Assembly (NCBI GenBank): GCA_012517965.1
Contig: JAAYTZ010000127.1
Coordinates: forward strand, 1 to 40,916
Direction: 5' to 3'
DNA from: Propionibacterium sp.
Lineage (GTDB): Bacteria; Actinomycetota; Actinomycetes; Propionibacteriales; Propionibacteriaceae
Length of the DNA stretch: 40,916 nucleotides
This document shows, piece by piece, positions 1-7,582 of this stretch. The position numbers and the translations under genes are program-made. The number at the start of each line of letters is the position of its first letter. Position 1 is the first letter of the stretch. A model generated the notes under the pieces. The model saw only the letters and a list, made by a program, of their open reading frames with translations, was not told the DNA's origin and did no database searches.

Positions 1-120
1 ATACACGGCGGTACGCTTCACGGCGAAAGTGCTTCCTTGCGCGGGACTTCTACGACTTCGACACTCGTATTATCCCAAGCCGGAAGCACTTTCGCTGTTC
101 AAAACCCCGGATCAACAGCC
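1..120. mobile_element. Probable end of an inserted element (IS-like edge)
   Basis: This stretch is visibly less GC-rich than everything to its right and carries no plausible coding frame. The solute-binding gene on the minus strand stops making family sense where it enters this region: after the typical VLYY motif it reads about a dozen unrelated residues and stops. That is the usual picture of an insertion into a gene. The element boundary is probably near 110-125, where minus-strand sequence reads GGCTGTTGATCC. No transposase is present, so the family (ISL3 is one possibility from the terminal GGCT) is a guess. Confidence 0.45.
23..95. repeat. 14-bp perfect inverted repeat, 45-bp spacer
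   Basis: GCGAAAGTGCTTCC at 23-36 is repeated in inverse orientation as GGAAGCACTTTCGC at 82-95. The arms match exactly and flank 45 bp. It lies in the AT-richer edge that breaks the solute-binding gene. It may be a subterminal transposase-binding repeat or a hairpin insulating the element from outside transcription. Confidence 0.7.
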
Positions 121-620
121 CCCGTCATGAAAGCACGAGGGTAGTAGAGCACCTGGCGCTCGGTGATGATCGGGACGCCGACGATCTTCTCCTTGTAGGT
201 CGTCGCCGACAGCGGGCTGGCCTGGAAGTCGGCCAGGTTCCAGGCCGCGTCGCCCTTGGCCTTGGCGGTCAGGTCGGCCAGGTAGCCGTTCTGGGCGAAC
301 AGCCGGCCTTCTTGCAGCGGGCGGTACATCATGACGTCGATCTCGGACGTGCCCGCGTTGAGCTTGACGTTGTACTGGTCGGACAGCTGGTCCTCGGCGA
401 GCTGCGTGAGCTCGACCTTGAGGCCCGTGGCCTTCTCGAAGTCGGCGATGACCTTCTTGATGTTCTCGGTCCAGACGTGGTTCGCCAGCGTCACGCGCAC
501 GGTGGTCGACCCGGCCGCCTGGCCGCCGCCCCCGGTGCCCCCGCCCGCGCAGCCGGCCAGCGCGAGAGCCGCGAGTCCGCCGCTACCGACGAGGAACGAT
601 CGACGAGTGAGATTTCCCAT
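99..620 (-). pseudogene. Truncated sugar ABC transporter substrate-binding lipoprotein
   Basis: This is the N-terminal part of a family 1 extracellular solute-binding protein, which would bind a sugar outside the membrane and deliver it to an ABC permease. The chosen start at 620 has a good ribosome site (GGAGGGAAC then ATG). The first residues carry a twin-arginine motif (TRRSFL) and a lipobox LAGC at about residue 24, so export by Tat and lipid anchoring are expected. A Gly-rich linker is followed by a typical mature start (VRVTLANHVW) and the motif VGVPIITERQVLYY. Family members are about 400-450 residues; this one stops at about 173 where foreign-looking sequence begins. No transporter permease lies nearby in the window, and the product is probably non-functional. 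Confidence 0.8.
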
Positions 621-697
621 GTTCCCTCCATTGGGTACGGGGCCGGCGGTCGGTCGATGTTGGGCTCCATCCACAACTGCGTTACCGGCCTGCTCGC

Positions 698-703
698 ATC
701 ATA
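698..703 (-). promoter_or_regulatory. Candidate -10 box for the truncated binding-protein gene
   Basis: On the minus strand the hexamer TATGAT lies about 80 nt before the start at 620. I see no convincing -35. The surrounding 621-844 intergenic stretch holds nothing else recognisable apart from the ribosome sites of the two divergent genes. Confidence 0.3.
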
Positions 704-844
704 GGCCCCAGGGCCGACGAGCGGGGGCACGAAACGGCTCCGCAGGCCCCCGGCGAGCCGAGCCTAGGGCGGCCATCGTGCGGGACGCTGGGCCACGGTG
801 GCTGGCTCGCGTGCCATCCTGGCGGGGTCGTCAGGAGGTCAGAC

Positions 845-1420
845 GTGTCCCACGATCCGGCGGCCGAGCCCGGCCGCGTCACCCGCATCGCCCGGCGCCG
901 GGCCATCCCCGGCCACGAGGAACAGTACGAGGAGGGCGTCCGCGCCATGCTCGCCGCGATGAAGACCCACCGGGGCTTCCTCGCCGGTGAGCTGCTGCCG
1001 CCGGAGCAGCCCGGCGGCTGGTACCAGGTCGTCGTCAACTTCGACACCGAGGAGCACCTCGCCGAGTGGGACGCCTCCCGCGACCGCGAGGACGCCCTGG
1101 TTCGGCTCCGGCCCCACGCGCTGGACGAGCCTGACTACCGGCGGCTGACCGGCCTCGAGGCCTGGTTCGAGGGGCCCGTCGTGCCGGCGTCCATGCGGCC
1201 GCCGAAGCACCGGATGGCGTTCGTCACGTGGCTGGGGATCTGGCCCACGGCGTCCTTCTTCATCTTCTTCGTCTCGCCGTTGCTGAACCGGCTGGGACTG
1301 CCGTTCCTGCTGGTGACCGCGATCAACACCCTCCTGATCACCGCGGTGATGACCTACCTGCTGATGCCCAACCTCACCCGGCTGATGCGCGGTTTCCTCA
1401 ACCCGAAGCCGCGCGACTGA
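845..1420 (+). CDS. ABM-domain (antibiotic biosynthesis monooxygenase-like) membrane protein
   Basis: The protein has 191 residues. Residues about 12-100 look like an ABM alpha/beta-barrel domain: IARRRAIPGHEEQYEEGV, then GFLAGELL, then WYQVVVNFDTEEHLAEW. Two hydrophobic helices follow (about 126-146 and 150-170: FVTWLGIWPTASFFIFFV and FLLVTAINTLLITAVMTYLL). ABM domains fused to two membrane helices are a common architecture of unknown substrate in bacteria; some stand-alone ABM proteins are cofactor-free oxygenases or haem-degrading enzymes. The GTG start at 845 follows AGGAGG at 833-838. The gene stands alone between divergent and convergent neighbours, so context gives no substrate. Confidence 0.8.
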   Translation: MSHDPAAEPGRVTRIARRRAIPGHEEQYEEGVRAMLAAMKTHRGFLAGELLPPEQPGGWYQVVVNFDTEEHLAEWDASRDREDALVRLRPHALDEPDYRRLTGLEAWFEGPVVPASMRPPKHRMAFVTWLGIWPTASFFIFFVSPLLNRLGLPFLLVTAINTLLITAVMTYLLMPNLTRLMRGFLNPKPRD

Positions 1421-1447
1421 GCGGCGACACCCGGTGCCCGGGGCGTC

Positions 1448-3187
1448 CTACGTGATCCGGATGCCGTAGATCTTCCGGTCGTAGGACGCCACCACCAGCA
1501 TGTCGTTGTAGGCGCTGATCGTCGCCTCGGTGTTCTTGCCGAGATCGAGGGTCGACAGATCCAGGCCCGTGTTCGGGTCGAACAGGTGGATCGTGCCCGC
1601 CGAGTCGGGCAGCACGCCGTACTGGGTGCCGTCCGAACCGGTGATCAGCGTGGGGGAGGACCAGCTGTAGTTCGCCAGGTGCCGCCGCCAGATCACGCCG
1701 CCGGTCTTCTTGTCCAGCGCGACGAGGTCGCCCTCGCGCGGCGCCGTGGTGCGGGCCACGTTGAAGATCACCATGTCGCCGATCGACCCCTGGCCGACGA
1801 TCGGGCTGCCCAGGACGCCGCCGTTGACCGCCGGGTCGTAGTAGGTGGGGACGTCGTACTGCCAGACCTGCGCCCCGGTCAGGGCATCGATCTTGCGGAT
1901 GTTGGTGATGCGCTCCCCGCCGTTCGCGCCCCGGTGGTCCACCTGGTTGCCGGTGTAGAGGAAGACGCCCTCGTCGGTGGCGTCCAGGGCGAGCGTGGCG
2001 TCGGTGTCGTCGCCCACGTTGCGCATCCACAGCACCTGCAGGGTGTTGACGTCCCAGCAGAAGAGCATGCCGTCGTTGTCGGCGGCGAACATGAGGTTGC
2101 GGTAGGCGACGGCCGAGTTCTCGATGCCGTGCTTGACGCTGTCGGGGCCCGCGTAGGCCAGCTTGGTCACCTCGGGGTCGAGCGTGACCGTCTTCGCAGC
2201 CGGGTCGAACCTCGTGTTCAGCGTGACCTTGTAGATGAGGCCGTTCTCGGCCGGCTCGATGAGGGTGTCGGTCTGCCGGTTGATCAGGGCCGAGGAGTCG
2301 AACGCCCCCCACTCGGCCCGCGGCGCCCCCTCGTCCAGCCCGGAGAGGAAGAAGATCTCCTTGTTCTGGATGAGGTCGAACATGCGGTAGCGCCAGTAGC
2401 CCACCGTGCCGTTGCGGTCGTTGAGCCCCTGCCCGGCGTAGAGCAGCGGGTAGCCGCGCGGGTCGACCGAGCCGGTGCCCTTGAACCCGAACTTGACGTC
2501 GATCGGGTCCTTGGTGGGCGTCCCGTCGGCCAGGTTGAGCCGGTACACCTTGCCCTCGAAGACCGGGTAGATGACCTCGACGAAGTTCGGGTCATCGACC
2601 AGCTTCTGGTCGAGTCCCATCGCGGCCTTGGTCTGCTGCGGCCAGTTGACGAGCAGCGGCTGTCCCGTCCAGCCGGCGCCCGGCCAGTAGGAGCCCTCGC
2701 CGCGCACCTCGCCGATCTCCTTGGTCCAGACGATCTGCAGCCGCTTCGCCAGCACGTCGGCGGTGCCGTAGGCGCCCCCGGTGCGGTGGTTGTTGCCCCG
2801 GAACGTCAGGACGCCCTTGACGGCCGGGTCGGTGTAGGTGACCGGGTCGCCGAACGCGATGAGGCGGTCGGGTTCGTAGGGGTCGATCGTCTGGTTGTTC
2901 CCGTCGAGCACCTTCCACCGGACGGAGCCCTCGGCGTCCGTGAGGGGGCGGCTGTAGACGCCGTCGCCCTCGGCGGTGGCCGGCCGGTAGCCGGGCAGCG
3001 AGGTCGGGTCCAGCGCCAGCTTCGCCGGGTCGGTCTCGGGGCTCTGAACCGGCAGGGCGGCGTCCGCGGGCCGGTTGGGCCGGATGCCGGGGGTCACGGT
3101 CTCTGTCGAGCAGGCCGCCAGCCCCACCAGCACCGCCGCGGACGCCAGCGTGGCGATCAGCCTGCGGGGGCGGCGGCGGTTGCGCAT
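1448..3187 (-). CDS. Beta-propeller (PQQ-like repeat) lipoprotein
   Basis: The protein has 579 residues. The start at 3187 is chosen because AGGAGAGCCC precedes ATG and the N-terminus is a classic lipoprotein signal (MRNRRRPRRLIATL, lipobox LAAC with Cys26). The rest is rich in propeller blade motifs such as VYRLNLADG, LMFAADNDGMLFCWDVNTLQVLW, GAQVWQYDV, VALDKKTGGVIWRRHL and GTIHLFDPNTG, typical of PQQ-like repeat proteins related to BamB-type scaffolds. No dehydrogenase catalytic residues are evident, so it is more likely a surface-anchored structural or binding propeller than an enzyme. A longer reading frame upstream of 3187 runs into the divergent azlC gene and is spurious. Confidence 0.85.
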   Translation of the reverse strand: MRNRRRPRRLIATLASAAVLVGLAACSTETVTPGIRPNRPADAALPVQSPETDPAKLALDPTSLPGYRPATAEGDGVYSRPLTDAEGSVRWKVLDGNNQTIDPYEPDRLIAFGDPVTYTDPAVKGVLTFRGNNHRTGGAYGTADVLAKRLQIVWTKEIGEVRGEGSYWPGAGWTGQPLLVNWPQQTKAAMGLDQKLVDDPNFVEVIYPVFEGKVYRLNLADGTPTKDPIDVKFGFKGTGSVDPRGYPLLYAGQGLNDRNGTVGYWRYRMFDLIQNKEIFFLSGLDEGAPRAEWGAFDSSALINRQTDTLIEPAENGLIYKVTLNTRFDPAAKTVTLDPEVTKLAYAGPDSVKHGIENSAVAYRNLMFAADNDGMLFCWDVNTLQVLWMRNVGDDTDATLALDATDEGVFLYTGNQVDHRGANGGERITNIRKIDALTGAQVWQYDVPTYYDPAVNGGVLGSPIVGQGSIGDMVIFNVARTTAPREGDLVALDKKTGGVIWRRHLANYSWSSPTLITGSDGTQYGVLPDSAGTIHLFDPNTGLDLSTLDLGKNTEATISAYNDMLVVASYDRKIYGIRIT

Positions 3188-3211
3188 GGGCTCTCCTGGG
3201 TGCGACGCGAA

Positions 3212-3252
3212 CCGGACGCCGCGGCGTCCGGCCTGGCTACCCGCCGAGTCTA
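3212..3252 (-). promoter_or_regulatory. Leader with 20-bp perfect palindrome and -10 box upstream of the propeller gene
   Basis: On the minus strand a -10-like TAGACT (3247-3252) is followed by the perfect palindrome CCGGACGCCGCGGCGTCCGG at 3212-3231, which would sit about +10 to +29 of the transcript, upstream of the start at 3187. It could be a repressor operator or an RNA hairpin. It also consists of two back-to-back copies of the abundant heptamer GGACGCC, so coincidence is possible. Confidence 0.4.
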
Positions 3253-3300
3253 GGGGCTCCCACCGGTTGGGCGGACGGCGCCCCGCCCGCCGGCGCGGGC

Positions 3301-3306
3301 TAGCCT
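3301..3306 (+). promoter_or_regulatory. -10 box of a leaderless azlC transcript
   Basis: TAGCCT ends 7 nt before the GTG start at 3314 and no ribosome site is visible. This is the spacing expected when transcription starts on the first base of the start codon. Confidence 0.5.
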
Positions 3307-3313
3307 GCCCCGG

Positions 3314-3982
3314 GTGACCAGCCCGCTGACGCCCGCCGTGCGGATGGGGCTGTCGATCGGGCTGGCGACCGGGCTCTACGGGCTGTCGTTCGGGGCGCTG
3401 TCGGTCGCCGCCGGCCTGAGCGCCGCCCAGACCGTGGCCCTGTCGGCGCTCATGTTCACCGGCGGCTCGCAGTTCGCCTTCGTCGGCGTCCTCGGCGGCG
3501 GCGGGACCTTCGGCGCCGCGACCGCCGCGGCGACCCTGCTGGGCCTGCGCAACGGGGTCTACGGCGTCTCCCTGGACGCCCTGTTGCGGCCGCCCGCCCG
3601 CTGGAAGCCGCTGTTCGCCCACTTCACGATCGACGAGTCGATGGCGACGGCGTCCGCCCAGGAGGAGCCGGCCGAGCAGCGCCGCGGCTTCTGGACCGCC
3701 GGCCTGGCGGTCTGGGTGCTGTGGACGCTCTTCACCGCCGTGGGCGCGCTGGTCGGGGCGGCCCTGGACCCCCGCCGGTTCGGCCTGGACGGCGCCGCCG
3801 TGGCCGCCTTCCTCGGGATGTTGTGGCCCCGGCTGCACGGCCGGGACCCGGCGGCGGTCGCGGTCGTCTGCGCGCTGGTCACGCTGCTGCTGGTTCCCGT
3901 GGTGCCACCGGGCATCCCGATCGTGGTCGCGGCCGTGGTGGCGTTCGCCCTGGCCAGTTGGCAGCACCGGAGGGACGCATGA
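3314..3982 (+). CDS. azlC: AzlC-family branched-chain amino acid exporter, large subunit
   Basis: The protein has 222 residues with hydrophobic segments throughout. It shows the AzlC hallmark region near the N-terminus (GLATGLYGLSFGALSVAAGLS and FTGGSQFAFVGV) followed by LRNGVYGVSLDALL. AzlC with its small partner AzlD forms a membrane exporter of leucine, valine and related compounds. The GTG start at 3314 lacks a ribosome site but sits just after a -10 box, so the message is probably leaderless. The stop codon overlaps the azlD start in ATGA (3979-3982), implying translational coupling. Confidence 0.9.
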   Translation: MTSPLTPAVRMGLSIGLATGLYGLSFGALSVAAGLSAAQTVALSALMFTGGSQFAFVGVLGGGGTFGAATAAATLLGLRNGVYGVSLDALLRPPARWKPLFAHFTIDESMATASAQEEPAEQRRGFWTAGLAVWVLWTLFTAVGALVGAALDPRRFGLDGAAVAAFLGMLWPRLHGRDPAAVAVVCALVTLLLVPVVPPGIPIVVAAVVAFALASWQHRRDA

Positions 3983-4293
3983 CCGCCTGGTGGTGGATCC
4001 TGGCCGCGTCGGCGATCGCGTTCGCGACCAAGCTGGCCGGCTATCTCGCGCCCGACTCGCTGCTCGATTCCCCGGCCGTCCGGAAGGCCACCGCCTCGGT
4101 CACGGTCGGCCTGCTGGCGGCGCTCGTCGTCAGCAACGCGTTCTCGTCGGGTCAGTCCCTGATCCTGGACGCCCGCCTGGCGGCCCTCGTCGCGGCGGCG
4201 GCCGCGCTCACCCTGCGGGCCCCGTTCCTGGTGGTCGTCATCGTGGGGGCCCTGGCGGCCGCGCTCGCCCGCGCCCTGGGCGTCCTGCCCTGA
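3979..4293 (+). CDS. azlD: AzlD-family branched-chain amino acid exporter, small subunit
   Basis: The protein has 104 residues and about four membrane segments: WWWILAASAIAFATKLAGYL, then VTVGLLAALVVSNAF, then AALVAAAAALTLRA, then VVIVGALAAALARALG. This is the normal AzlD size. The ATG at 3979 overlaps the azlC stop by 4 nt and is preceded by GGAGGG, so the subunits are co-translated. It is the obligatory partner of AzlC in exporting branched-chain amino acids. The liv uptake operon lies about 8 kb away, so the segment encodes both uptake and efflux of this amino-acid class. Confidence 0.88.
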   Translation: MTAWWWILAASAIAFATKLAGYLAPDSLLDSPAVRKATASVTVGLLAALVVSNAFSSGQSLILDARLAALVAAAAALTLRAPFLVVVIVGALAAALARALGVLP

Positions 4294-4332
4294 CCCCGGG
4301 CCGGCCGGGATGGTGTCGCGACACATCGTCCC

Positions 4333-4338
4333 TATCAT
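4333..4338 (+). promoter_or_regulatory. -10 box (TATCAT) of a leaderless transcript
   Basis: TATCAT ends 7 nt before the ATG at 4346. It supports that start over the in-frame ATG 36 nt upstream. Confidence 0.5.
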
Positions 4339-4345
4339 GGGGGCC

Positions 4346-4822
4346 ATGCTCCTCGCCGAGACCTCGCCGTTCGACACCGTCGCCGGGCTGCCCGTGCACC
4401 CGTTGGTGGTGCACGCCGCCGTCGTGTTGCTGCCCCTCGCCGCCCTGCTGCTGGTGGCGCTGATCGCCGTCCGGCGTTGGCGCGCCGCCCTGGGCGTCCC
4501 GACACTGCTCGCCCTGGCGGGCGGCACGGCGGCCGCGTTCGTGGCCGCGGAGTCCGGGGAGGCGCTGGCCGCCCGCGTCGGCGTCCCGGGGGAGCACGAG
4601 CGGTGGGGCTCGCTGACGCCCGGCTTCGCGGCCGCGCTGCTGGTGGTGGCCGCCGGCTGGTACCTGCTGCAGCGTCGGGACGCCCGGGCCGCCGGACCCG
4701 CCACGCTGCCCACCCGGGTGGGGGCGGGGCTCGTGGTGTTGCTCGCCGTCACGGTCACCGGGCTGACGGTGCTGGCCGGCCACAGCGGCGCCGTCGCGGT
4801 CTGGGGCGCTCGTCTGGCCTGA
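4346..4822 (+). CDS. DUF2231-like integral membrane protein
   Basis: The protein has 158 residues. It opens with the DUF2231 signature GLPVHPLVVHAAVVLLPLA, followed by three further hydrophobic stretches (LGVPTLLALAGGTAAAF, FAAALLVVAAGWYLL, AGLVVLLAVTVTGLTVLAGHSG). Members are four-helix membrane proteins whose conserved histidines have suggested haem or metal binding; the function is unknown. The start at 4346 is chosen because a clear TATCAT box lies 7 nt upstream and the longer frame lacks a ribosome site. Confidence 0.75.
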   Translation: MLLAETSPFDTVAGLPVHPLVVHAAVVLLPLAALLLVALIAVRRWRAALGVPTLLALAGGTAAAFVAAESGEALAARVGVPGEHERWGSLTPGFAAALLVVAAGWYLLQRRDARAAGPATLPTRVGAGLVVLLAVTVTGLTVLAGHSGAVAVWGARLA

Positions 4823-4866
4823 CCCCGGGTCCGGAACGACGGTGCCGCTCACGACGGTCGCCTCGC

Positions 4867-4872
4867 TAGCCT
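4867..4872 (+). promoter_or_regulatory. -10 box (TAGCCT) of a leaderless transcript
   Basis: TAGCCT ends 6 nt before the GTG at 4879. There is no ribosome site between them. Confidence 0.5.
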
Positions 4873-4878
4873 GGGCGA

Positions 4879-5277
4879 GTGCTGACTCTGTACTCGCCCG
4901 TGAAGGGCATCGTCGAGGCTCTGCCCGCCGGGGACGGACTCGCGGTGGTGGCCGCGTCCGGACCGCAGCGGGTCGCCGCGCCGACGCGCGGCACCGTGAC
5001 CGAATCGGACGCCGCCGGCGTCACCATCACCGACCTGCAGGACCGCGTGGTCGAGGTTCGGATCGAGGCCGACCCCGGCACGCTGACCCCGCTGGTGGCG
5101 ACCGGCGACCCGCTGAAGTTCGACCAGCCCCTGTTCGCCTGGAACGGCTCCGGCACCCTGCGCGTGCTGGTCGTCAGCCCCGGCGCGACGGACGCCCTAC
5201 CCCACGCGGAGCCGGGGAGCGAGGTCGCCGCCGGGGCCGACCTGTTCAGCGTCGGCCCGTTCTCCTGCGGCGCCTGA
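4879..5277 (+). CDS. PTS EIIA(glucose)-like protein without active histidines
   Basis: The protein has 132 residues. The N-terminus LTLYSPVKGIVEALPAGDGLAVV and then VAAPTRGTVT follow the start of EIIA-Glc domains. The end of the hydrophobic-beta fold is also recognisable (VEVRIEADPGTL, then LVATGDPLKFD, the place of the usual VEVLIHIGIDTV and VKAGDPLLEFD). In functional EIIA-Glc a histidine of HAIGI and one of LIHIGI form the phosphotransfer site. Here the aligned positions read DAAGV and RIEAD, so both histidines are gone. It cannot be a conventional phosphocarrier; a scaffold or sensory role is inference. The leaderless start is at 4879. Its last 81 bp overlap the convergent antiporter gene. 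Confidence 0.6.
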   Translation: MLTLYSPVKGIVEALPAGDGLAVVAASGPQRVAAPTRGTVTESDAAGVTITDLQDRVVEVRIEADPGTLTPLVATGDPLKFDQPLFAWNGSGTLRVLVVSPGATDALPHAEPGSEVAAGADLFSVGPFSCGA

Positions 5278-6906
5278 GGGTTCCCCGGGCTCGCCCGGGC
5301 GGCCGCGTCCATCGGGCCGAGAGGCAGCGGGGGTGCGCCGGCGCGGCTCGCTGTCCAGGAGCAGGCGAGCGGGTCCCCGCCGCACCGGATGGACGACGGG
5401 GCCGCGCTCGTCGCGCTCTCCGGGCTCGGGGGTCAACCACCGGGCCAGGCGGCCGCCGCGGTTGACGGCCGAGAGCCGCTCCTCGGCGTCGCCCAGCACG
5501 CCGGTGTGGGCCGCCACGACCACCTGGTCGCCGACGCGCAGCCGGAGCGCACCCTCGCCGGCCAGGACGCGGCCGTCCCGGAGCACCATCGACACGATCG
5601 CGCCCGCGGGCAGCCGCAGCTCGTCGACGTGCACCCCGGCCAGCCGGCCCTCCGCGGGGACGGCGAACGTGAGCACCGAGATCTCGGCCTGCTCGAACGG
5701 CGCCGACTCGAAGTCGGGCCGGACCCCGGCGACGGGGTCGAGCACGCCGGTCAGCCGGGCGACGAGCGGCAGCAGCGGCCCCTGGATCAGGGTGAAGACC
5801 ACGACCAGCAGGAACACGATGTCGAAGATGCGCTCCGCCGACGGCAGCCCCGCGGTCATCGGGATCGTCGCGAGCATGATGGGCACCGCGCCGCGCAGGC
5901 CCGCCCACGAGATGAACAACTGCTCGGGCAGCCTCACCCGCAGCGGCGCCAGGCACGCGGTCACCGACGCCGGCCGGGCCACGAACGTGAGGGCCGCCCC
6001 GACGACCAGGGCCGGCAGGATGGCGTCCGGCAGCCGGGCGGGGCTGGCCAGCAGGCCGAGCATGATGAACAGGCCCATCTGCGCCAGCCAGGCCAGCGAC
6101 TCGGCGAACCCCTCCGTGGTGCGGCGGTGGGGCAGCGGGGCGTTGCCCAGCCACAGGCCGCCCACGTAGCAGGCGAGCAGCGCCGACCCGCCGGCGAGCC
6201 CGGCAGCGGCGAACGCGACCATCCCGACCGCCAGGGTGGCCAGCGGGTAGAGCCCGGAGGCCGGCAACGCGGTCCGGGTGAGCAGCCACTGCCCGGCGCG
6301 CGCCACGGCCAGGCCGATGGCCGCCCCGACCGCCAGCTGGTAGAGACCGCTGCCGATCATCGCGGCGGGCGAGGCGGCGTCCCACAGGTCGGAGGTGACG
6401 ACCGCGATCAGGATGATGACCGGCGGGTCGTTGAAGCCCGACTCCGCCTCCAGGGTCGCGCGGGTGCGTTGTCTGATGGGCAGCTTCCGCAGGATCGAGA
6501 ACGTGGCGGCGGCGTCGGTCGACGCCGCGACGGCGCCCAGGATGACCGCGGTGCGGAGGTCCACGTCGAGGATCAGGTAGACCAGCCCCGTCGTGACCGC
6601 CACCGACACCAGGACGCCCGCGCTCGCCAGGATCGCGGAGCGGCCCAGCACCGGGCGCAGGTCCTCGAACCGGGTGGTGAAGCCGCCCTCGAGCAGAATG
6701 ACCCCCAGCAGCAGCGTCGCCACCACCTGGGCGAGGGCCACGTCGTCGAACCGGACGCCCAGCCCGGCCTCGCCGATCGCCAGCCCCAGCAACAGGAACA
6801 GCAGCAAGCCGGGCATCCCGCTGCGGTGGGAGAGCCGCACCGCGGCCACGGCCGCGATCAGCACCGCGGCGACCGCGAGCACGAGGAGGTTGAGTTCGCC
6901 ATTCAT
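5197..6906 (-). CDS. CPA1-type cation/proton antiporter with RCK-C domain (NhaP2/CvrA-like)
   Basis: The protein has 569 residues. Residues 1-390 hold about 12 membrane segments with the CPA1 motif LEAESGFNDPP (Asn159-Asp160, the ion-binding pair) and WAGLRGAVPI. Residues about 403-480 form a TrkA-C/RCK-C type regulatory domain (AEISVLTFAVPAEGRLAG through GDQVVVAAHTG). This is the layout of K+/H+ antiporters such as NhaP2/CvrA, which expel potassium or sodium in exchange for protons. The last 80 or so residues are a polar, low-complexity tail that overlaps the 3' end of the convergent EIIA-like gene, an unusual extension. The ATG at 6906 overlaps the stop of the upstream gene (ATGA), so the two are coupled. 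Confidence 0.87.
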   Translation of the reverse strand: MNGELNLLVLAVAAVLIAAVAAVRLSHRSGMPGLLLFLLLGLAIGEAGLGVRFDDVALAQVVATLLLGVILLEGGFTTRFEDLRPVLGRSAILASAGVLVSVAVTTGLVYLILDVDLRTAVILGAVAASTDAAATFSILRKLPIRQRTRATLEAESGFNDPPVIILIAVVTSDLWDAASPAAMIGSGLYQLAVGAAIGLAVARAGQWLLTRTALPASGLYPLATLAVGMVAFAAAGLAGGSALLACYVGGLWLGNAPLPHRRTTEGFAESLAWLAQMGLFIMLGLLASPARLPDAILPALVVGAALTFVARPASVTACLAPLRVRLPEQLFISWAGLRGAVPIMLATIPMTAGLPSAERIFDIVFLLVVVFTLIQGPLLPLVARLTGVLDPVAGVRPDFESAPFEQAEISVLTFAVPAEGRLAGVHVDELRLPAGAIVSMVLRDGRVLAGEGALRLRVGDQVVVAAHTGVLGDAEERLSAVNRGGRLARWLTPEPGERDERGPVVHPVRRGPARLLLDSEPRRRTPAASRPDGRGRPGEPGEPSGAAGERADAEQVGPGGDLAPRLRVG

Positions 6907-7439
6907 CGTGCCGCCCCCTCGCCCGCGGGGAGCGGCGTCCAGTCCCGCACCCAGAGGTGGTCGATCCGGACGCCGGACAGCTCGGCCACTCCCGCCGCCA
7001 GGTCCCGGGCGCGGCCGTCGACGACGAGCAGGTCGCCGGCGGCGGGAGCCGGACGCCGCTGCAGCCACCAGCGCAGCGCGTTCGTCACGGCGCGCCGCAC
7101 CTCGTCCTCGGGCTCCAGCCGGGCGCTGTGCGCGTCGAGCAACGTCCACGACACGGCCACGGCGAGGCTCAGCCGGACGCCGTCCCGGGTGACGGCGGCC
7201 ACCGGGACCTCGGCGAGGGAACCCGACCCGGGGACGGCCCGCACGGCCCGGCTGAACGGCACCATGAGGGCCACCCGGTCCCCCAGCAGGGCGCCGCGCC
7301 CCGGGCGGACGACTGTGAGGTGCTGGGACGGGGTGGCCACCACCAGCGTCGCCCGCAGCAGCACGGCGGCGGCCACGGCCAGCGCCGCCACGAGCAGCAG
7401 TTCGGTCGTGAGGGGGGGCGTCCCCAGCCCGGAAGCCAT
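6903..7439 (-). CDS. Small Band-7/SPFH-like membrane-anchored protein
   Basis: The protein has 178 residues. One membrane helix (about residues 10-32, LLLVAALAVAAAVLLRATLVV) is followed by a short region resembling the start of SPFH/Band-7 domains: HLTVVRPGRGALLGDRVALMVPFSRAVR and later VRLSLAVAVSWTLLDAHSA. Full stomatin-like proteins have 250-400 residues and a coiled coil; here the domain is minimal. The start at 7439 follows AAGGAGGACC. It is coupled by ATGA overlap to the antiporter gene, so a regulatory or scaffolding role for that transporter is a reasonable inference. Homology to Band-7 is my reading of a weak pattern. Confidence 0.6.
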   Translation of the reverse strand: MASGLGTPPLTTELLLVAALAVAAAVLLRATLVVATPSQHLTVVRPGRGALLGDRVALMVPFSRAVRAVPGSGSLAEVPVAAVTRDGVRLSLAVAVSWTLLDAHSARLEPEDEVRRAVTNALRWWLQRRPAPAAGDLLVVDGRARDLAAGVAELSGVRIDHLWVRDWTPLPAGEGAAR

Positions 7440-7570
7440 CGGAGGGTCCTCCTTCGGGTCGGTGGTGGTCCAGTCCAGCCATCCTCCCCGGCGCACCCCG
7501 GGGGGACCATCCGTGCCAACACCCATCTTCGGCGGCGGGGTCGCGGCCCTGCGGCCGCGCCGGCGCGGCC

Positions 7571-7576
7571 TACCCT
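7571..7576 (+). promoter_or_regulatory. -10 box (TACCCT) of the leaderless two-component operon
   Basis: TACCCT ends 6 nt before the ATG at 7583. Confidence 0.5.
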
Positions 7577-7582
7577 GGGGCC

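Noticed and set aside
3721-3978. N-terminal extension of azlD inside azlC
   Set aside because: It is an out-of-frame reading of azlC. The ATGA overlap, ribosome site and family length fix the start at 3979.
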